A stretch of DNA of 64,000 bases, taken from positions 29,457,017 through 29,521,016 of the forward strand of contig JAQNBH010000011.1 in assembly GCA_028752905.1 (NCBI GenBank). The letters run 5' to 3'. Below are positions 35,350 through 49,100 of the stretch, piece by piece. The stretch comes from Cladorhizidae sp. MBARI D1340-BT2. Lineage: Eukaryota; Porifera; Demospongiae; Poecilosclerida; Cladorhizidae. Numbering within the stretch: the first letter of the stretch is position 1; the number at the start of each line of letters is the position of its first letter. The notes under the pieces are model-generated. The model did not search any database, was not told the origin of the DNA, and saw only the letters and a list, made by a program, of their open reading frames with translations. Position numbers and translations under genes: made by a program.

Positions 35350-38300
35350 GTGTATCAAGCCATGAACTCTGGTGTGTGTCAAGCCTTGAACTCTGGTTTG
35401 CATCAAGCCATGAACTCAAGCATGTATCAAGCTATTAACTCTGATGTGCATCAACCCATAAACTCTGGTGTGCATCAAGCCATGAATTCTGGTGTGCAGC
35501 AAGTGATGAACTCAATGATATCTGGTGTGCATCAAGCCATGAATTCTGGTGTGTATCGTGCTATGAACTCTGGTGTGTATCAAGCCATGTACTCTGGTGT
35601 GCATCATGCCATGAACTCTGGTGTGCAGCAAGGCATGAACTCATATGTGATTAAAGCAATGAACTCTGGTGTTTATCAAGCTATGAACTCTAGTGGGTAT
35701 CAAGCTATGAACTTTGGTGTGTAGCAAGCCATGAACTCTGGCCTGCATCAAGCCTTGAACTCCGGCGTGCATCAAGCCTTGAACTCTGGTGTGTAGCAAG
35801 CCATGAACTCAGGTGTGTATAGAGCTATGAACTCTGGTCTATATCAAGCTATGAACTCTGGTGTCTGGCAAGACATGAACTCTGGTGTGTATCAAGCCAT
35901 GAACTCTGGTCTGTATCAAGCTATGAACTCTGGTGTGCATCAAGCCATGAACTCTGGTGTGCATAAAGCCATGAACTCAGGTGTGCTTCTAGCCATAAAC
36001 TCTGGTATGCATCAAGCTATGAACTCGGGTGTGCATCAAGCCATGACTTCGTGTGTGCAGCAAGTGATGAACTCTATGAACTCTGGTGTGCATCAAGCCA
36101 TGAACTATGGTGTGTATCAAGACATGAAATCTGGTGTCAGTAACCATGAACTCTGCATCAAGCCATGAACTCTGGTGTGTATCAAGCTATGCACTCTAGT
36201 GTGTATCAAGCCATGAACTCTGGTGGATATCAAGATATGAACTCTGGTCTGTACCAAGCTATGAACTATGGTATGTAGCAAGACATTATTAACTTTGATA
36301 TGTAGCAGTCATGAACTCTGTCTCAAGCCATGAACTCTGGCATGCAGCAAGCCATGAACTCTGGCATGCAGCAAGCCATGAACTCTGGTGTGTCAAACCA
36401 TGAACTCTGGTGTGTAACAACAAGCCATGAACACTGGTATGCATCAAGCCATGAACTCTGGTGTACATCAAGCCATGAACACTGGTGTGCATCAAGCTAT
36501 GAACTCTGGTGTGTATCAAGCTATGAACTCTGGTCTCTATCAAACGATATGAACTCTGCTTAGCAAGACATGAACTTTGGTGTGCATCAAGCCATGAACT
36601 CTGGTGGGTATCAAGCTATGAACTCTGGTCTGTATCAAGCTATGAACTCAGGTGTGTAGCAAGCCATGAAGTCTGGTGTGTAGCAGTCATGAACTCTGTT
36701 TCAAGCCATGAACTCTGGTGTCTTAAGCCATGAACTCTGGTGTACAGCAAGCCATGAACTCCGGTGTGCATCAAGCCATGAACTCTGATGCATCAAGCCA
36801 TAAACTCTGGTGTGCATAAATCAATGAACTCTGGTGTTTCTCAAGCTATGAACTCTGGTTGGTATCAAGCTATGAACTTTGGTGTGTAGCAAGCCATGAA
36901 CTGTGGTGTGCATCAAGCTACACGTATGAACTCTGGTGTGCATCAAGCCATGAACTCTGCTGTGTATCAGGCTATGAACTCTGGTGTGTATCAAACCATT
37001 AACTCTGGTATGTTTCAAGCCATTGAATCTGGTGTGCAGCAAGTGATGAACTCTATCAATTCTGGTGTGCATCAAGCCATGAACTCTGGTGTGTATCGAT
37101 CTATGGTCTCTGGTATGTATCAAGCCATGCACTCTGGTGTATATCAAGCCATGCACTCTGGTGTGTATCAAGCCATGCACTCTGGTGGATATCAAGATAT
37201 GAACTCTGGTCTGTATCAAGCTATGAACTCTGGTGTGTAGCAAGACATGAACTCTGATGTGCATCAAGCCATGAACATCATGCCATGAACTTTGGTGTGC
37301 ATCAAGGCATGAACTCGGATGTGCATCAAGCAATGAACTCTGGTGTTTATCAAGCTATGAACTTTGGTGTGTAGCAAGCCATGAACACTGGCCTGCATCA
37401 AGCCATGAACTCTGGCGTGCATCAAGCCTTGAATTCTAGTGTGTAGCAAGCCATGAACTCTAGTGTGTAGGAAGACATGAACTCTGGTGTGTATAGAGCT
37501 ATGAACTCTGGTCTGTATCAAGCTACGAACTGTGGTCTCTGGCAAAACATGAACTCTGGTGTGTATTAAGCTATGAACTCTGGTCTGTATCAAGCTATGA
37601 ACTTTGGTGTGCATCAAGCCATGAACTCTGGTGGGTATCAAGCTATGAACTCTGGTCTGTATCAAGCTATGAACTCGGGTGTGTAGCAAGCCATGAAGTC
37701 TGGTATGTAGCAGTCATGAAATCTGTATCAAGCCATGAACTCTGGTGTCTCAGGCCATGAACTCTGGTTTGCAGCAAGCCATAAACTCTGGTGTGCTTCA
37801 AGCAATGAAATTTGGTGTACATCAAGCCATGAACTTTGGTGGGTATGAAGCTATGAACGCTGGTGTGTGGCAAGCCATGAACTCTTGCGTTCAGCAAGCC
37901 ATGAACTCTGGCATGCATCAAGCCATGAACTCTGGTGTGTATCAAGCTATGAATTCTGGGGTGTAGCAAAACATGAACTCTGGTGTGTAGCAAGACATGA
38001 ACTCTGGTGTGTAGCAGACATGAACTCTGTATCAAGCCATGAACTCTGGTGTCTCAAGCCATGAACTCTGGTTTGTGTCAAGCCATGAACTCTGGTGTGC
38101 ATCAAGCCATGAACTTTGGTGTGCATCAAGCCATGAACTATGGTGTGCATCAAGCCATCAACTCTGGTGTATATCAAGCCATGAACTCTGGCGTGTATCA
38201 ACCCATGAACTCTGGTGCATGAACTCTGGTGTGCATCAAGCCGTGCACTTTGGTGTGCATCAAGTAATGAACTCTGGTGGGTATCAAGCCAAGAACTCTG

Positions 38301-41300
38301 GTGTATAGTAAGCCATGAACTCTGACGTGCAGCAAGCAATGAACTCTGGCATGCATCAAGATAAACTCTGGTATGTATCAAGCTACTGTATGAACTCTGG
38401 TGTGAAGCAAGACATGAACTCTAGTGTGTTGCAGTCATGAACTCTGTATCAAGCCATGAACTCTGGTGTATCAAGCCATGAACTCTGGTGTGTGTCAAGC
38501 CTTGAACTCTGGTTTGCATCAAGCCATGAACTCAAGCATGTATCAAGCTATTAACTCTGATGTGCATCAACCAATAAACTCTGGTGTGCATCAAGCCATG
38601 AATTCTGGTGTGCAGCAAGCGATGAACTCTATGATATCTGCTGTGCATCAAGCCATGAATTCTGGTGTGTATCGTGCTATGAACTCTGGTGTGTATCAAG
38701 CCATGTACTCTGGTGTGCATCATGCCATGAACTCCGGTGTGCAGCAAGGCATGAACTCATATGTGATTAAAGCAATGAACTCTGGTGTTTATCAAGCTAT
38801 GAACTCTAGTGGGTATCAATCTATGAACTTTGGTGTGTAGCAAGCCATGAACTCTGGCCTGCATCAAGCCTTGAACTCCGGCGTGCATCAAGCCTTGAAC
38901 TCTGGTGTGTAGCAAGCCATGAACTCAGGTGTGTATAGAGCTATGAACTCTGGTCTATATCAAGCTATGAACTCTGGTGTCTGGCAAGACATGAACTCTG
39001 GTGTGTATCAAGCCATGAACTCTGGTCTGTATCAAGCTATGAACTCTGGTGTGCATCAAGCCATGAACTCTGGTGTGCATAAAGCCATGAACTCAGGTGT
39101 GCTTCTAGCCATAAACTCTGGTATGCATCAAGCTATGAACTCGGGTGTGCATCAAGCCATGATTTCGTGTGTGCAGCAAGTGATGAACTCTATGAACTCT
39201 GGTGTTCATCAAGCCATGAACTATGGTGTGTATCAAGAAATGAACTCTGGTGTCAGTAACCAAGAAGTTCGCATCAAGCCATGAACTCTGGTGTGTATCA
39301 AGCTATGCACTCTGGTGTGTATCAAGCCATGAACTCTGGTGGATATCAAGATATGAACTCTAGTCTGTATCAAGCTATGAACTCTGGTGTGTAGCAAGAC
39401 ATGAACTCTGATGTACATCAAGCCATGAACTCTGGTGTGTATCATGCCAATGAACTCTGGTGTGTTTCAAGCCATGAACTCTGGTGTGTACCAAGCCATG
39501 AACACTTGGATGCATCAAGCCATGAACTCTGGATTGTAGGAAGACATGAACTCTGGTGTGCATCAAGCCATGAACTCTGGTGTTTAGGAAGCCATGAACT
39601 CTGGTGTGCATCAAGCCATGAACTCTGGTGTGTACCAAGCTATGAACTCTGGTCTGTATCAAGCTATGAACTCTGGTGTGTAGCAAAACATGAATACTGG
39701 TGTGTATCAAGCTATGAACTCCAGTCTATATCAAGCTATATGAACTCTGGTGTGTAGTAAGACATGAACTCTGGTGTGCACCATGCAATGAACTCTGGCG
39801 GGTATCAAACTATGAACTCTGGTCTGAATCAAGCTATGAACTCGGGTGTGTAGCAAGCCATGAAGTCTGGTATGTAGCAGTCATGAAATCTGTATCAAGC
39901 CATGAACTCTGGTGTCTCAGGCCATGAACTCTGGTTTGCAGCAAGCCATAAACTCTGGTGTGCTTCAAGCAATGAAATTTGGTGTGCATCAAGCCATGAA
40001 TTTTGGTGGGTATGAAGCTATGAACGCTGGTGTGTGGCAAGCCATGAACTCTTGCGTTCAGCAAGCCATGAACTCTGGCATGCATCAAGCCATGAACTCT
40101 GGTGTGTATCAAGCTATGAATTCTGGGGTGTAGCAAAACATGAACTCTGGTGTGTAGCATGACATGAACTCTGGTGTGTAGCAGACATGAACTCTGTATC
40201 AAGCCATGAACTCTGGTGTCTCAAGCCATGAACTCTGGTTTGTGTCAAGCCATGAACTCTGGTGTGCATCAAGCCATGAACTTTGGTGTGCATCAAGCCA
40301 TGAACTATGGTGTGCATCAAGCCATCAACTCTGGTGTATATCAAGCCATGAACTCTGGCGTGTATCAACCCATGAACTCTGGTGCATGAACTCTGGTGTG
40401 CATCAAGCCGTGCACTTTGGTGTGCATCAAGTAATGAACTCTGGTGGGTATCAAGCCAAGAACTCTGGTGTATAGTAAGCCATGAACTCTGACGTGCAGC
40501 AAGCAATGAACTCTGGCATGCATCAAGATAAACTCTGGTATGTATCAAGCTACTGTATGAACTCTGGTGTGAAGCAAGACATGAACTCTAGTGTGTTGCA
40601 GTCATGAACTCTGTATCAAGCCATGAACTCTGGTGTATCAAGCCATGAACTCTGGTGTGTGTCAAGCCTTGAACTCTGGTTTGCATCAAGCCATGAACTC
40701 AAGCATGTATCAAGCTATTAACTCTGATGTGCATCAACCCATAAACTCTGGTGTGCATCAAGCCATGAATTCTGGTGTGCAGCAAGTGATGAACTCAATG
40801 ATATCTGGTGTGCATCAAGCCATGAATTCTGGTGTGTATCGTGCTATGAACTCTGGTGTGTATCAAGCCATGTACTCTGGTGTGCATCATGCCATGAACT
40901 CCGGTGTGCAGCAAGGCATGAACTCATATGTGATTAAAGCAATGAACTCTGGTGTTTATCAAGCTATGAACTCTAGTGGGTATCAAGCTATGAACTTTGG
41001 TGTGTAGCAAGCCATGAACTCTGGCCTGCATCAAGCCTTGAACTCTGGTGTGTAGCAAGCCATGAACTCAGGTGTGTATAGAGCTATGAACTCTGGTCTA
41101 TATCAAGCTATGAACTCTGGTGTCTGGCAAGACATGAACTCTGGTGTGTATCAAGCCATGAACTCTGGTCTGTATCAAGCTATGAACTCTGGTGTGCATC
41201 AAGCTATGAACTCTGGTGTGCATAAAGCCATGAACTCAGGTGTGCTTCTAGCCATAAACTCTGGTATGCATCAAGCCATGACTTCGTGTGTGCAGCAAGT

Positions 41301-43706
41301 GATGAACTCTATGAACTCTGGTGTGCATCAAGCCATGAACTATGGTGTGTATCAAGACATGAAATCTGGTGTCAGTAACCATGAACTCTGTATCAAGCCA
41401 TGAACTCTGGTGTGTATCAAGCTATGCACTCTAGTGTGTATCAAGCCATGAACTCTGGTGGATATCAAGATATGAACTCTGGTCTGTCTCAAGCCATGAA
41501 CTCTGGCATGCAGCAAGCCATCAACTCTGGCATGCAGCAAGCCATGAACTCTGGTGTGTCAAGCCATGAACTCTGGTGTGTAACAACAAGCCATGAAAAC
41601 TGGTATGCATCAAGCCATGAACTCTGGTGTACATCAAGCCATGAACACTGGTGTGCATCAAGCTATGAACTCTGGTGTGTATCAAGCTATGAATTCTGGT
41701 CTCTATCAAACGATATGAACTCTGCTTAGCAAAACATGAACTTTGGTGTGCATCAAGCCATGAACTCTGGTGGGTATCAAGCTATGAACTCTGGTCTGTA
41801 TCAAGCTATGAACTCGGGTGTGTAGCAAGCCATGAAGTCTGGTATGTAGCAGTCATGAAATCTGTATCAAGCCATGAACTCTGGTGTGTACCAAGCTATG
41901 AACTCTGGTCTGTATCAAGCTATGAACTCTGGTGTGTAGCAAAACATGAATACTGGTGTGTATCAAGCTATGAACTCCAGTCTATATCAAGCTATATGAA
42001 CTCTGGTGTGTAGTAAGACATGAACTCTGGTGTGCACCATGCAATGAACTCTGGCGGTATCAAACTATGAACTCTGGTCTGAATCAAGCTATGAACTCGG
42101 GTGTGTAGCAAGCCATGAAGTCTGGTATGTAGCAGTCATGAAATCTGTATCAAGCCATGAACTCTGGTGTCTCAGGCCATGAACTCTGGTTTGCAGCAAG
42201 CCATAAACTCTGGTGTGCTTCAAGCAATGAAATTTGGTGTGCATCAAGCCATGAATTTTGGTGGGTATGAAGCTATGAATGCTGGTGTGTGGCAAGCCAT
42301 GAACTCTTGCGTTCAGCAAGCCATGAACTCTGGCATGCATCAAGCCATGAACTCTGGTGTGTATCAAGCTATGAATTCTGGGGTGTAGCAAAACATGAAC
42401 TCTGGTGTGTAGCATGACATGAACTCTGGTGTGTAGCAGACATGAACTCTGTATCAAGCCATGAACTCTGGTGTTTCAAGCCATGAACTCTGGTTTGTGT
42501 CAAGCCATGAACTCTGGTGTGCATCAAGCCATGAACTTTGGTGTGCATCAAGCCATGAACTATGGTGTGCATCAAGCCATCAACTCTGGTGTATATCAAG
42601 CCATGAACTCTGGCATGTATCAACCCATGAACTCTGGTGCATGAACTCTGGTGTGCATCAAGCCGTGCACTTTGGTGTGCATCAAGTAATGAACTCTGGT
42701 GGGTATCAAGCCAAGAACTCTGGTGTATAGTAAGCCATGAACTCTGACGTGCAGCAAGCAATGAACTCTGGCATGCATCAAGATAAACTCTGGTATGTAT
42801 CAAGCTACTGTATGAACTCTGGTGTGAAGCAAGACATGAACTCTAGTGTGTTGCAGTCATGAACTCTGTATCAAGCCATGAACTCTGGTGTATCAAGCCA
42901 TGAACTCTGGTGTGTGTCAAGCCTTGAACTCTGGTTTGCATCAAGCCATGAACTCAAGCATGTATCAAGCTATTAACTCTGATGTGCATCAACCCATAAA
43001 CTCTGGTGTGCATCAAGCCATGAATTCTGGTGTGCAGCAAGTGATGAACTCAATGATATCTGGTGTGCATCAAGCCATGAATTCTGGTGTGTATCGTGCT
43101 ATGAACTCTGGTGTGTATCAAGCCATGTACTCTGGTGTGCATCATGCCATGAACTCCGGTGTGCAGCAAGGCATGAACTCATATGTGATTAAAGCAATGA
43201 ACTCTGGTGTTTATCAAGCTATGAACTCTAGTGGGTATCAAGCTATGAACTTTGGTGTGTAGCAAGCCATGAACTCTGGCCTGCATCAAGCCTTGAACTC
43301 CGGCGTGCATCAAGCCTTGAACTCTGGTGTGTAGCAAGCCATGAACTCAGGTGTGTATAGAGCTATGAACTCTGGTCTATATCAAGCTATGAACTCTGGT
43401 GTCTGGCAAGACATGAACTCTGGTGTGTATCAAGCCATGAACTCTGGTCTGTATCAAGCTATGAACTCTGGTGTGCATCAAGCCATGAACTCTGGTGTGC
43501 ATAAAGCCATGAACTCAGGTGTGCTTCTAGCCATAAACTCTGGTATGCATCAAGCTATGAACTCGGGTGTGCATCAAGCCATGACTTCGTGTGTGCAGCA
43601 AGTGATGAACTCTATGAACTCTGGTGTGCATCAAGCCATGAACTATGGTGTGTATCAAGACATGAAATCTGGTGTCAGTAACCATGAACTCTGCATCAAG
43701 CCATGA
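35350..43706. repeat. Higher-order repeats of 2.1-3.1 kb inside the 24-bp array
   Basis: The block starting with peptide signature MYQAMNSGVCQALNSG occurs at 35350, 38466, 40633 and 42888 (again, more diverged, at 50475). MSQAMNSGLQQAINSG occurs at 37745, 39912, 42167, 46610 and 49749. MNSGVYRAMNSGLYQAMNSG occurs at 35803, 38919, 41062, 43341 and 46910. Both first markers give 2167 bp then 2255 bp for successive blocks, so whole ~90-94-unit blocks were copied. Copies are nearly identical. Confidence 0.88.
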
Positions 43707-46700
43707 ACTCTGGTATGTATCAAGCTATGCACTCTAGTGTGTATCAAGCCATGAACTCTGGTGGATATCAAGATATGAACTCTGGTCTGTACCAAGCTAT
43801 GAACTATGGTATGTAGCAAGACATTATTAACTTTGATATGTAGCAGTCATGAACTCTGTCTCAAGCCATGAACTCTGGCATGCAGCAAGCCATCAACTCT
43901 GGCATGCAGCAAGCCATGACCTCTGGTGTGTCAAGCCATGAACTCTGGTGTGTAACAACAAGCCATGAACACTGGTATGCATCAAGCCATGAACTCTGGT
44001 GTACATCAAGCCATGAACACTGGTGTGCATCAAGCTATGAACTCTGGTGTGTATCAAGCTATGAACTCTGGTCTCTATCAAACGATATGAACTCTGCTTA
44101 GCAAGACATGAACTTTGGTGTGCATCAAGCCATGAACTCTGGTGGGTATCAAGCTATGAACTCTGGTCTGTATCAAGCTATGAACTCAGGTGTGTAGCAA
44201 GCCATGAAGTCTGGTGTGTAGCAGTCATGAACTCTGTTTCAAGCCATGAACTCTGGTGTCTTAAGCCATGAACTCTGGTGTACAGCAAGCCATGAACTCC
44301 GGTGTGCATCAAGCCATGAACTCTGGTGCATCAAGCCATAAACTCTGGTGTGCATAAATCAATGAACTCTGGTGTTTCTCAAGCTATGAACTCTGGTTGG
44401 TATCAAGCTATGAACTTTGGTGTGTAGCAAGCCATGAACTGTGGTGTGCATCAAGCTACACGTATGAACTCTGGTGTGCATCAAGCCATGAACTCTGCTG
44501 TGTATCAGGCTATGAACTCTGGTGTGTATCAAGCCATTAACTCTGGTATGTTTCAAGCCATTGAATCTGGTGTGCAGCAAGTGATGAACTCTATCAATTC
44601 TGGTGTGCATCAAGCCATGAACTCTGGTGTGTATCGAGCTATGGTATCTGGTGTATATCAAGCCATGCACTCTGGTGTGTATCCAGCCATGCACTCTGGT
44701 GTGTATCAAGCCATGCACTCTGGTGGATATCAAGATATGAACTCTGGTCTGTATCAAGCTATGAACTCTGGTGTGTAGCAAGACATGAACTCTGATGTGC
44801 ATCAAGCCATGAACATCATGCCATGAACTTTGGTGTGCATCAAGGCATGAACTCGGATGTGCATCAAGCAATGAACTCTGGTGTTTATCAAGCTATGAAC
44901 TCTTGTGGGTATCAAGCTATGAACTTTGGTGTGTAGCAAGCCATGAACACTGGCCTGCATCAAGCCATGAACTCTGGCGTGCATCAAGCCTTGAATTCTG
45001 GTGTGTAGCAAGCCATGAACTCTAGTGTGTAGGAAGACATGAACTCTGGTGTGTATAGAGCTATGAACTCTGGTCAGTATCAAGCTACAAACTGTGGTGT
45101 CTGGCAAGACATGAACTCTGGTGTGTATTAAGCTATGAACTCTGGTCTGTATCAAGCTATGAACTTTGGTGTGCATCAAGCCATGAACTCTGGTGTGCAT
45201 AAAGCCATGAAATCGTCTATGCTTCTAGCCATAAATTCTGGTGTGCATCAAGCTATGAACTCGGGTGTGCATCTAGCCATGACTATGGGAGTGCAGCAAG
45301 CGATGAACTCTATGAACTCTGGTGTTCATCAAGCCATGAACTATGGTGTGTATCAAGAAATGAACTCTGGTATCAGTAACCAAGACATTGCATCAAGCCA
45401 TGAACTCTGGTGTGTATCAAGCTATGCACTCTGGTGTGTATCAAGCCATGAACTCTGGTGGATATCAAGATATGAACTCTAGTCTGTATCAAGCTATGAA
45501 CTCTGGTGTGTAGCAAGACATGAACTCTGATGTGCATCAAGCCATGAACTCTGGTGTGTATCATGCCAATGAACTCTGGTGTGTTTCAAGCCATGAACTC
45601 TGGTGTGTACCAAGCCATGAACACTTGGATGCATCAAGCCATGAACTCTGGATTGTAGGAAGCCATGAACTCTGGTGTGCATCAAGCCATGAACTCTGGT
45701 GTTTAGGAAGCCATGAACTCTGGTGTGCATCAAGCCATGAACTCTGGTGTGTACCAAGCTATGAACTCTGGTCTGTATCAAGCTATGAACTCTGGTGTGT
45801 AGCAAAACATGAATACTGGTGTGCATCAAGCTATGTACTCGGGTGTGCATCTAGCCATGACTATGGGAGTGCAGCAAGCGATGAACTCTATGAACTCTGG
45901 TGTTCATCAAGCCATGAACTATGGTGTGTATCAAGAAATGAACTCTGGTGTCATTAACCAAGAACATCGCATCAAGCCATGAACTCTGGTGTGTATCAAG
46001 CTATGCACTCTGGTGTGTATCAAGCCTTGAACTCTGGTGGATATCAAGATATTAACTCTAGTCTGTATCAAGCTATGAACTCTGGTGTGTAGCAAGACAT
46101 GAACTCTGATGTGCATCAAGCCATGAACTCTGGTGTGTATCATGCCAATGAACTCTGGTGTGTCTCAAGCCATGAACTCTGGTGTGTACCAAGCCATGAA
46201 CACTTGGATGCATCAAGCCATGAACTCTGGATTGTAGGAAGCCATGAACTCTGGTGTGCATCAAGCCATGAACTCTGGTGTTTAGGAAGCCATGAACTCT
46301 GGTGTGCATCAAGCCATGAACTCTGGTGTCTACCAAGCTATGAACTCTGGTCTGTATCAAGCTATGAACTCTGGTGTGTAGCAAAACATGAATATTGGTG
46401 TGTATCAAGCTATGAACTCCAGTCTATATCAAGCTATATGAACTCTGGTGTGTAGTAAGACATGAACTCTGGTGTGCACCATGCAATGAACTCTGGCGGG
46501 TATCAAACTATGAACTCAGGTCTGAATCAAGCTATGAACTCGGGTGTGTAGCAAGCCATGAAGTCTGGTGTGTAGCAGTCATGAAATCTTTATCAAGCCA
46601 TGAACTCTGGTGTCTCAGGCCATGAACTCTGGTTTGCAGCAAGCCATAAACTCTGGTGTGCTTCAAGCAATGAAATTTGATGTGCATCAAGCCATGAACT

Positions 46701-48369
46701 TTGGTGGGTATGAAGCTATGAACGCTGGTGTGTGGCAAGCCATGAACTCTTGCGTTCAGCAAGCCATGAACTCTGGCATGCATCAAGCCATGAACTCTGG
46801 TGTGTATCAAGCTATGAACTTTGGTGTGTAGCAAGCCATGAACTCTGGCCTGCATCAAGCCTTGAACTCCGGCATGCATCAAGCCTTGAACTCTGGTGTG
46901 TAGCTAGCCATGAACTCTGGTGTGTATAGAGCTATGAACTCTGGTCTATATCAAGCTATGAACTCTGGTGTCTGGCAAGACATGAACTCTGGTGTGTATC
47001 AAGCCATGAACTCTGGTCTGTATCAAACTATGAACTCTGGTGTGCATCAAGCCATGAACTCTGGTGTGCATAAAGCCATGAACTCAGGTGTGCTTCTAGC
47101 CATAAACTCTGGTATGCATCAAGCTATGAACTCGGGTGTGCATCAAGCCATGACTTCGTGTGTGCAGCAAGTGATGAACTCTATGAACTCTGGTGTGCAT
47201 CAAGCCATGAACTATGGTGTGTATCAAGACATGAAATCTGGTGTCAGTAACCATGAACTCCGCATCAAGCCATGAACTCTGGTGTGTATCAAGCTATGCA
47301 TTCTAGTGTGTATCAAGCCATGAACTCTGGTGGATATCAAGATATGAACTCTGGTCTGTACCAAGCTTTGAACTATGGTGTGTAGCAAGACATGAACTCT
47401 GACGGCATCAAGCCATGAACTCTGGTGTGTATCATGCCATGAACTCTGGTGTGTTTCAAGCCATGAACTCTGGTGTGTACCAAGCCATGAACTCTTGGGT
47501 GCATCAAGCCATGAACTCTGGCGTGCAGCAAGCCATGAACTCTGGCGTGCAGCAAGCCATGAACTCTTGTGTGTCAAGCCATGAACTCTGGTGTGTAACA
47601 ACAAGCCATGAACACTGGTATGCATCAAGCCATGAACTCTGGTGTACATCAAGCCAAGAACACTGGTGTGCATCAAGCTATGAACTCTGGTGTGTATCAA
47701 GCTATGAACTCTGGTCTGTATGAAATGATATGAACTCTAGTATGTTGTAAAACATGAATTCTGGTGTGTATCAAGCTATGAACTCTAGTCTATATCAAGC
47801 TATATGAAATCTGGTGTGTAGCAAGACATATACTTTGGTGTGCATCAAGCCATGAACTCTGGTGGGTATCAAGCTATGAACTCTGGTCTGTATCAAGCTA
47901 TGAACTCGGGTGTGTAGCAAGCCATGAAGTCTGGTGTGTAGCAGTCATGAACTCTGTTTCAAGCCATGAACACTGGTGTCTTAAGCCATGAACTCTGGTA
48001 TACAGCAAGCCATAAACTCTGGTGTGCATCAAGCCATGAACTCTGGTGCATCAAGCAATAAACTCTGGTGTGCATCAAGCAATGAACTCTGGTGTTTCTC
48101 AAGCTATGAACTCTGGTTCGTATCAAGCTATGAACTCTGGTGTGTATCAAGCTATGAACTCTGGTCTGTATCAAGCTATGAACTCTGTTGTGCATCAAGC
48201 CATGAACTCTGGTATGCATAAAGCCATGAACTCGGGTATGCTTCTAGCCATAAATTCTGGTGTGCATCAAGCTATGAACTCGGGTGTGCATCAAGCCATG
48301 ACTTCGGGAGTGCAGCAAGCGTTGAACTCTATGAACTCTGGTGTGCATCAAGCCATGAACTATGGTGTG

Positions 48370-49100
48370 TGTCAAGACATGAACTCTGGTGTCAGTAACC
48401 AAGAAGTTCGCATCAAGCCATGAACTCTGGTGTGTATCAAGCTATGCACTCTGGTGTGTATCAAGCCATGAAATCTAGTGGATATCAAGATATGAACTCT
48501 GGTCTGTATCAAGCTATGAACTCTGATGTGCATCAAGCCATGAACTCTGGTGTGCATAAAGCCATGAACTCGGGTATGCTTCTAGCCATAAATTCTGGTG
48601 TGCATCAAGCTATGAACTCGGGGTTTTCCTTAAGCCATGACTTCGGGAGTGCAGCAAGCGTTGAACTCTATGAACTCTGGTGTGCATCAAGCCATGAACT
48701 ATGGTGTGTGTCAAGACATGAACTCTGGTGTCAGTAACCAAGAAGTTCGCATCAAGCCATGAACTCTGGTGTGTATCAAGCTATGCACTCTGGTGTGTAT
48801 CAAGCCATGAAATCTAGTGGATATCAAGATATGAACTCTGGTCTGTATCAAGCTATGAACTCTGATGTGCATCAAGCCATGAACTCTGGTGTGCATAAAG
48901 CCATGAACTCGGGTATGCTTCTAGCCATAAATTCTGGTGTGCATCAAGCTATGAACTCGGGTTTTTCCTTAAGCCATGACTTCGGGAGTGCAGCAAGCAT
49001 TGAACTCTATGAACTCTGGTGTGCATCAAGCCATGAACTATGGTGTGTGTCAAGACATGAACTCTGGTGTCAGTAACCAAGAAGTTCGCATCAAGCCATG
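48370..49100. repeat. Recent 339-bp tandem duplications in the array
   Basis: MNSGVYQAMHSGVYQAMKSS occurs at 48420, 48759 and 49098, each 339 bp apart, with the same rare CTTAAGCCATGACTTCGGGA segment in the first two. Near-identity points to recent copying. Confidence 0.85.
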
